A stretch of 7,529 bases of DNA from JARFUG01 sp050485365 (lineage in GTDB: Bacteria > Desulfobacterota > Desulfuromonadia > Desulfuromonadales > JACZKF01), in assembly GCA_050485365.1 (NCBI GenBank), contig JBJHBH010000120.1, forward strand, positions 1 to 7,529, in the 5' to 3' direction. Shown here piece after piece: positions 6,979-7,529 of this stretch. Each line of letters begins with the position of its first letter. Within the stretch, counting starts at the first letter, position 1. Below the pieces are notes generated by a model. The model saw only the letters and a program-made list of their open reading frames with translations. It was not told the DNA's origin and ran no database searches. The position numbers and the translations under genes are program-made.

Positions 6979-6981
6979 GCA

Positions 6982-7043
6982 GGGGCGCTTGACCCTCGGC
7001 GCCCTTCTGGTACATGTGAACCGAGTCCTGCGAAAAGCGCCCC
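6982..7043 (+). repeat. Inverted repeat in the spacer before the PEBP gene
   Basis: GGGGCGCTT (6982-6990) and AAGCGCCCC (7035-7043) are exact reverse complements separated by 44 nt. Inside them, CTCGG (6995-6999) can pair with CCGAG (7021-7025), and ACATGT (7012-7017) is a short palindrome at the centre. The nested arms could fold as one long imperfect stem in DNA or RNA. No T-tract follows, so it does not look like a simple terminator. It fills most of the 88-nt gap between the hydrolase stop and the next ATG. Confidence 0.5.
6989..7016 (+). promoter_or_regulatory. Weak candidate promoter for the PEBP gene
   Basis: TTGACC (6989-6994), 5 of 6 to the -35 consensus, is followed 16 nt later by TACATG (7011-7016), only 3 of 6 to the -10. 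It lies inside the inverted repeat. It could let the downstream gene be expressed separately from the operon, but it is weak evidence on its own. Confidence 0.2.
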
Positions 7044-7066
7044 CGCCGATGTGAAGGAGATCCCTC

Positions 7067-7525
7067 ATGGCCCTCGACCTCTCGATACCGGTGATCCGCA
7101 ACCAGAAGATTCCCCAGCACTACACCTGCGACGGAGACAACGTCTCTCCCCCGCTGGAGTGGGGCGACGTTCCGGAGGGGACCCAAAGCCTCGCCCTCAT
7201 CGCCGAGGACCCCGACGCACCGGGGGGGACGTTCACGCACTGGGTCCTCTACAACATGCCCGCGACGCTGCGGCGCCTGCCCGAGGATGTGCGGCGCGAC
7301 GAGATCCTGCCCAACGGAACCTATCAGGGGATCAACAGTTTTCAGAGAATCGGCTACGGCGGCCCGTGCCCCCCCGGTGGGACGCATCGCTACTACTTCC
7401 GCCTCTACGCCCTCGATGCGAAGCTCGAACTGCCGCCGGGGGTCGGCAAGGAGATGCTGCTGGAGGCGATGGAGGGGCACATCCTGGCGCAGACGGAGGT
7501 CATGGGGCACTATTCAAGACAATAA
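7067..7525 (+). CDS. YbhB/YbcL family PEBP-like (Raf kinase inhibitor-like) protein
   Basis: 152 residues, complete, ending 4 bases before the window end. The phosphatidylethanolamine-binding protein signature is clear: SPPLEW at 27-32, EDPDAPGGTFTHWVLYNMP at 47-65, GYGGPCPPGGTHRYYFRLYALD at 96-117 (pocket motif GPCPP plus HRYYF) and GHILAQTEVMGHY at 137-149. The family forms a beta-sandwich with a small anion pocket; the bacterial members (YbhB, YbcL of E. coli) have no settled enzymatic role. There is no signal peptide (MALDLSIPVI), so it is probably cytoplasmic. AAGGAG at 7054-7059 sits 7 nt before the ATG, a strong ribosome site. The 88-nt gap suggests it may not belong to the biosynthetic operon. 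Length is normal for the family. Confidence 0.95.
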   Translation: MALDLSIPVIRNQKIPQHYTCDGDNVSPPLEWGDVPEGTQSLALIAEDPDAPGGTFTHWVLYNMPATLRRLPEDVRRDEILPNGTYQGINSFQRIGYGGPCPPGGTHRYYFRLYALDAKLELPPGVGKEMLLEAMEGHILAQTEVMGHYSRQ

Positions 7526-7529
7526 AGAC

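Noticed and set aside
6972..6986. Small hairpin at the hydrolase stop as an intrinsic terminator
   Set aside because: Stem of only 4-5 bp with no following T-run.
5746..7101. 451-codon open frame on the minus strand opposite the hydrolase
   Set aside because: Low-complexity translation without domain motifs; the plus strand has lipobox and hydrolase motifs. GC-rich DNA has few stops in antisense frames.
1..7529. CRISPR arrays, insertion sequences, tRNA or rRNA genes
   Set aside because: No regularly spaced repeats, transposase-like frames or RNA-gene signatures were seen on reading both strands.

Overview
This is a compact, GC-rich bacterial segment with one AT-rich island between divergent genes at about 884-926. 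The organism looks Gram-negative: one protein carries a lipobox with Glu at +2, as expected for an outer-membrane lipoprotein. The gene style (tight overlaps, high GC, small ACP plus AMP-ligase sets) suggests a proteobacterium or related lineage, perhaps of the Desulfuromonas/Geobacter type. The taxonomic placement is a guess from general impression, not from a marker gene.

Layout. On the minus strand, 790 down to the window edge, lies a 3'-truncated isoaspartyl peptidase/L-asparaginase of the Ntn-hydrolase type. It diverges from a plus-strand run of five closely packed genes: an AsnB-type asparagine synthetase (927-2966), a NadE-like ATP-pyrophosphatase (2959-3996), an acyl carrier protein (3989-4264), an AMP-forming acyl/aminoacyl ligase (4290-5834) and a probable lipoprotein alpha/beta hydrolase (about 5875-6978). 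Two junctions overlap by 8 nt and another has a 25-nt gap, so these genes are almost certainly co-transcribed from a strong sigma70-type promoter at 861-888. After an 88-nt spacer containing an inverted repeat comes a YbhB/YbcL-type PEBP protein (7067-7525), which may be a separate unit.

How the genes may work together. AsnB, the NadE-like enzyme and the AMP ligase each activate a carboxylate as an acyl-adenylate. The first two would then transfer nitrogen, and the third would load the acid onto the Ser38 phosphopantetheine site of the ACP or onto CoA. A short operon with three acyl-adenylating enzymes, a carrier protein and an exported hydrolase looks like a small biosynthetic or modification pathway (amidated acyl, amino-acyl or sugar product), not general asparagine or NAD metabolism. 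Two details strengthen this. AsnB has Ala where the glutaminase oxyanion-hole Asn should be (YAGEAFN instead of the usual xNGEIYN). The NadE-like protein carries a roughly 50-residue insertion between its ATP-binding half and its substrate-binding half. The product is unknown and nothing in the window names it. The neighbouring asparaginase could degrade asparagine or isoaspartyl products, and its candidate promoter overlaps that of the operon.

No rRNA, tRNA, CRISPR array, insertion sequence or convincing intrinsic terminator was seen.
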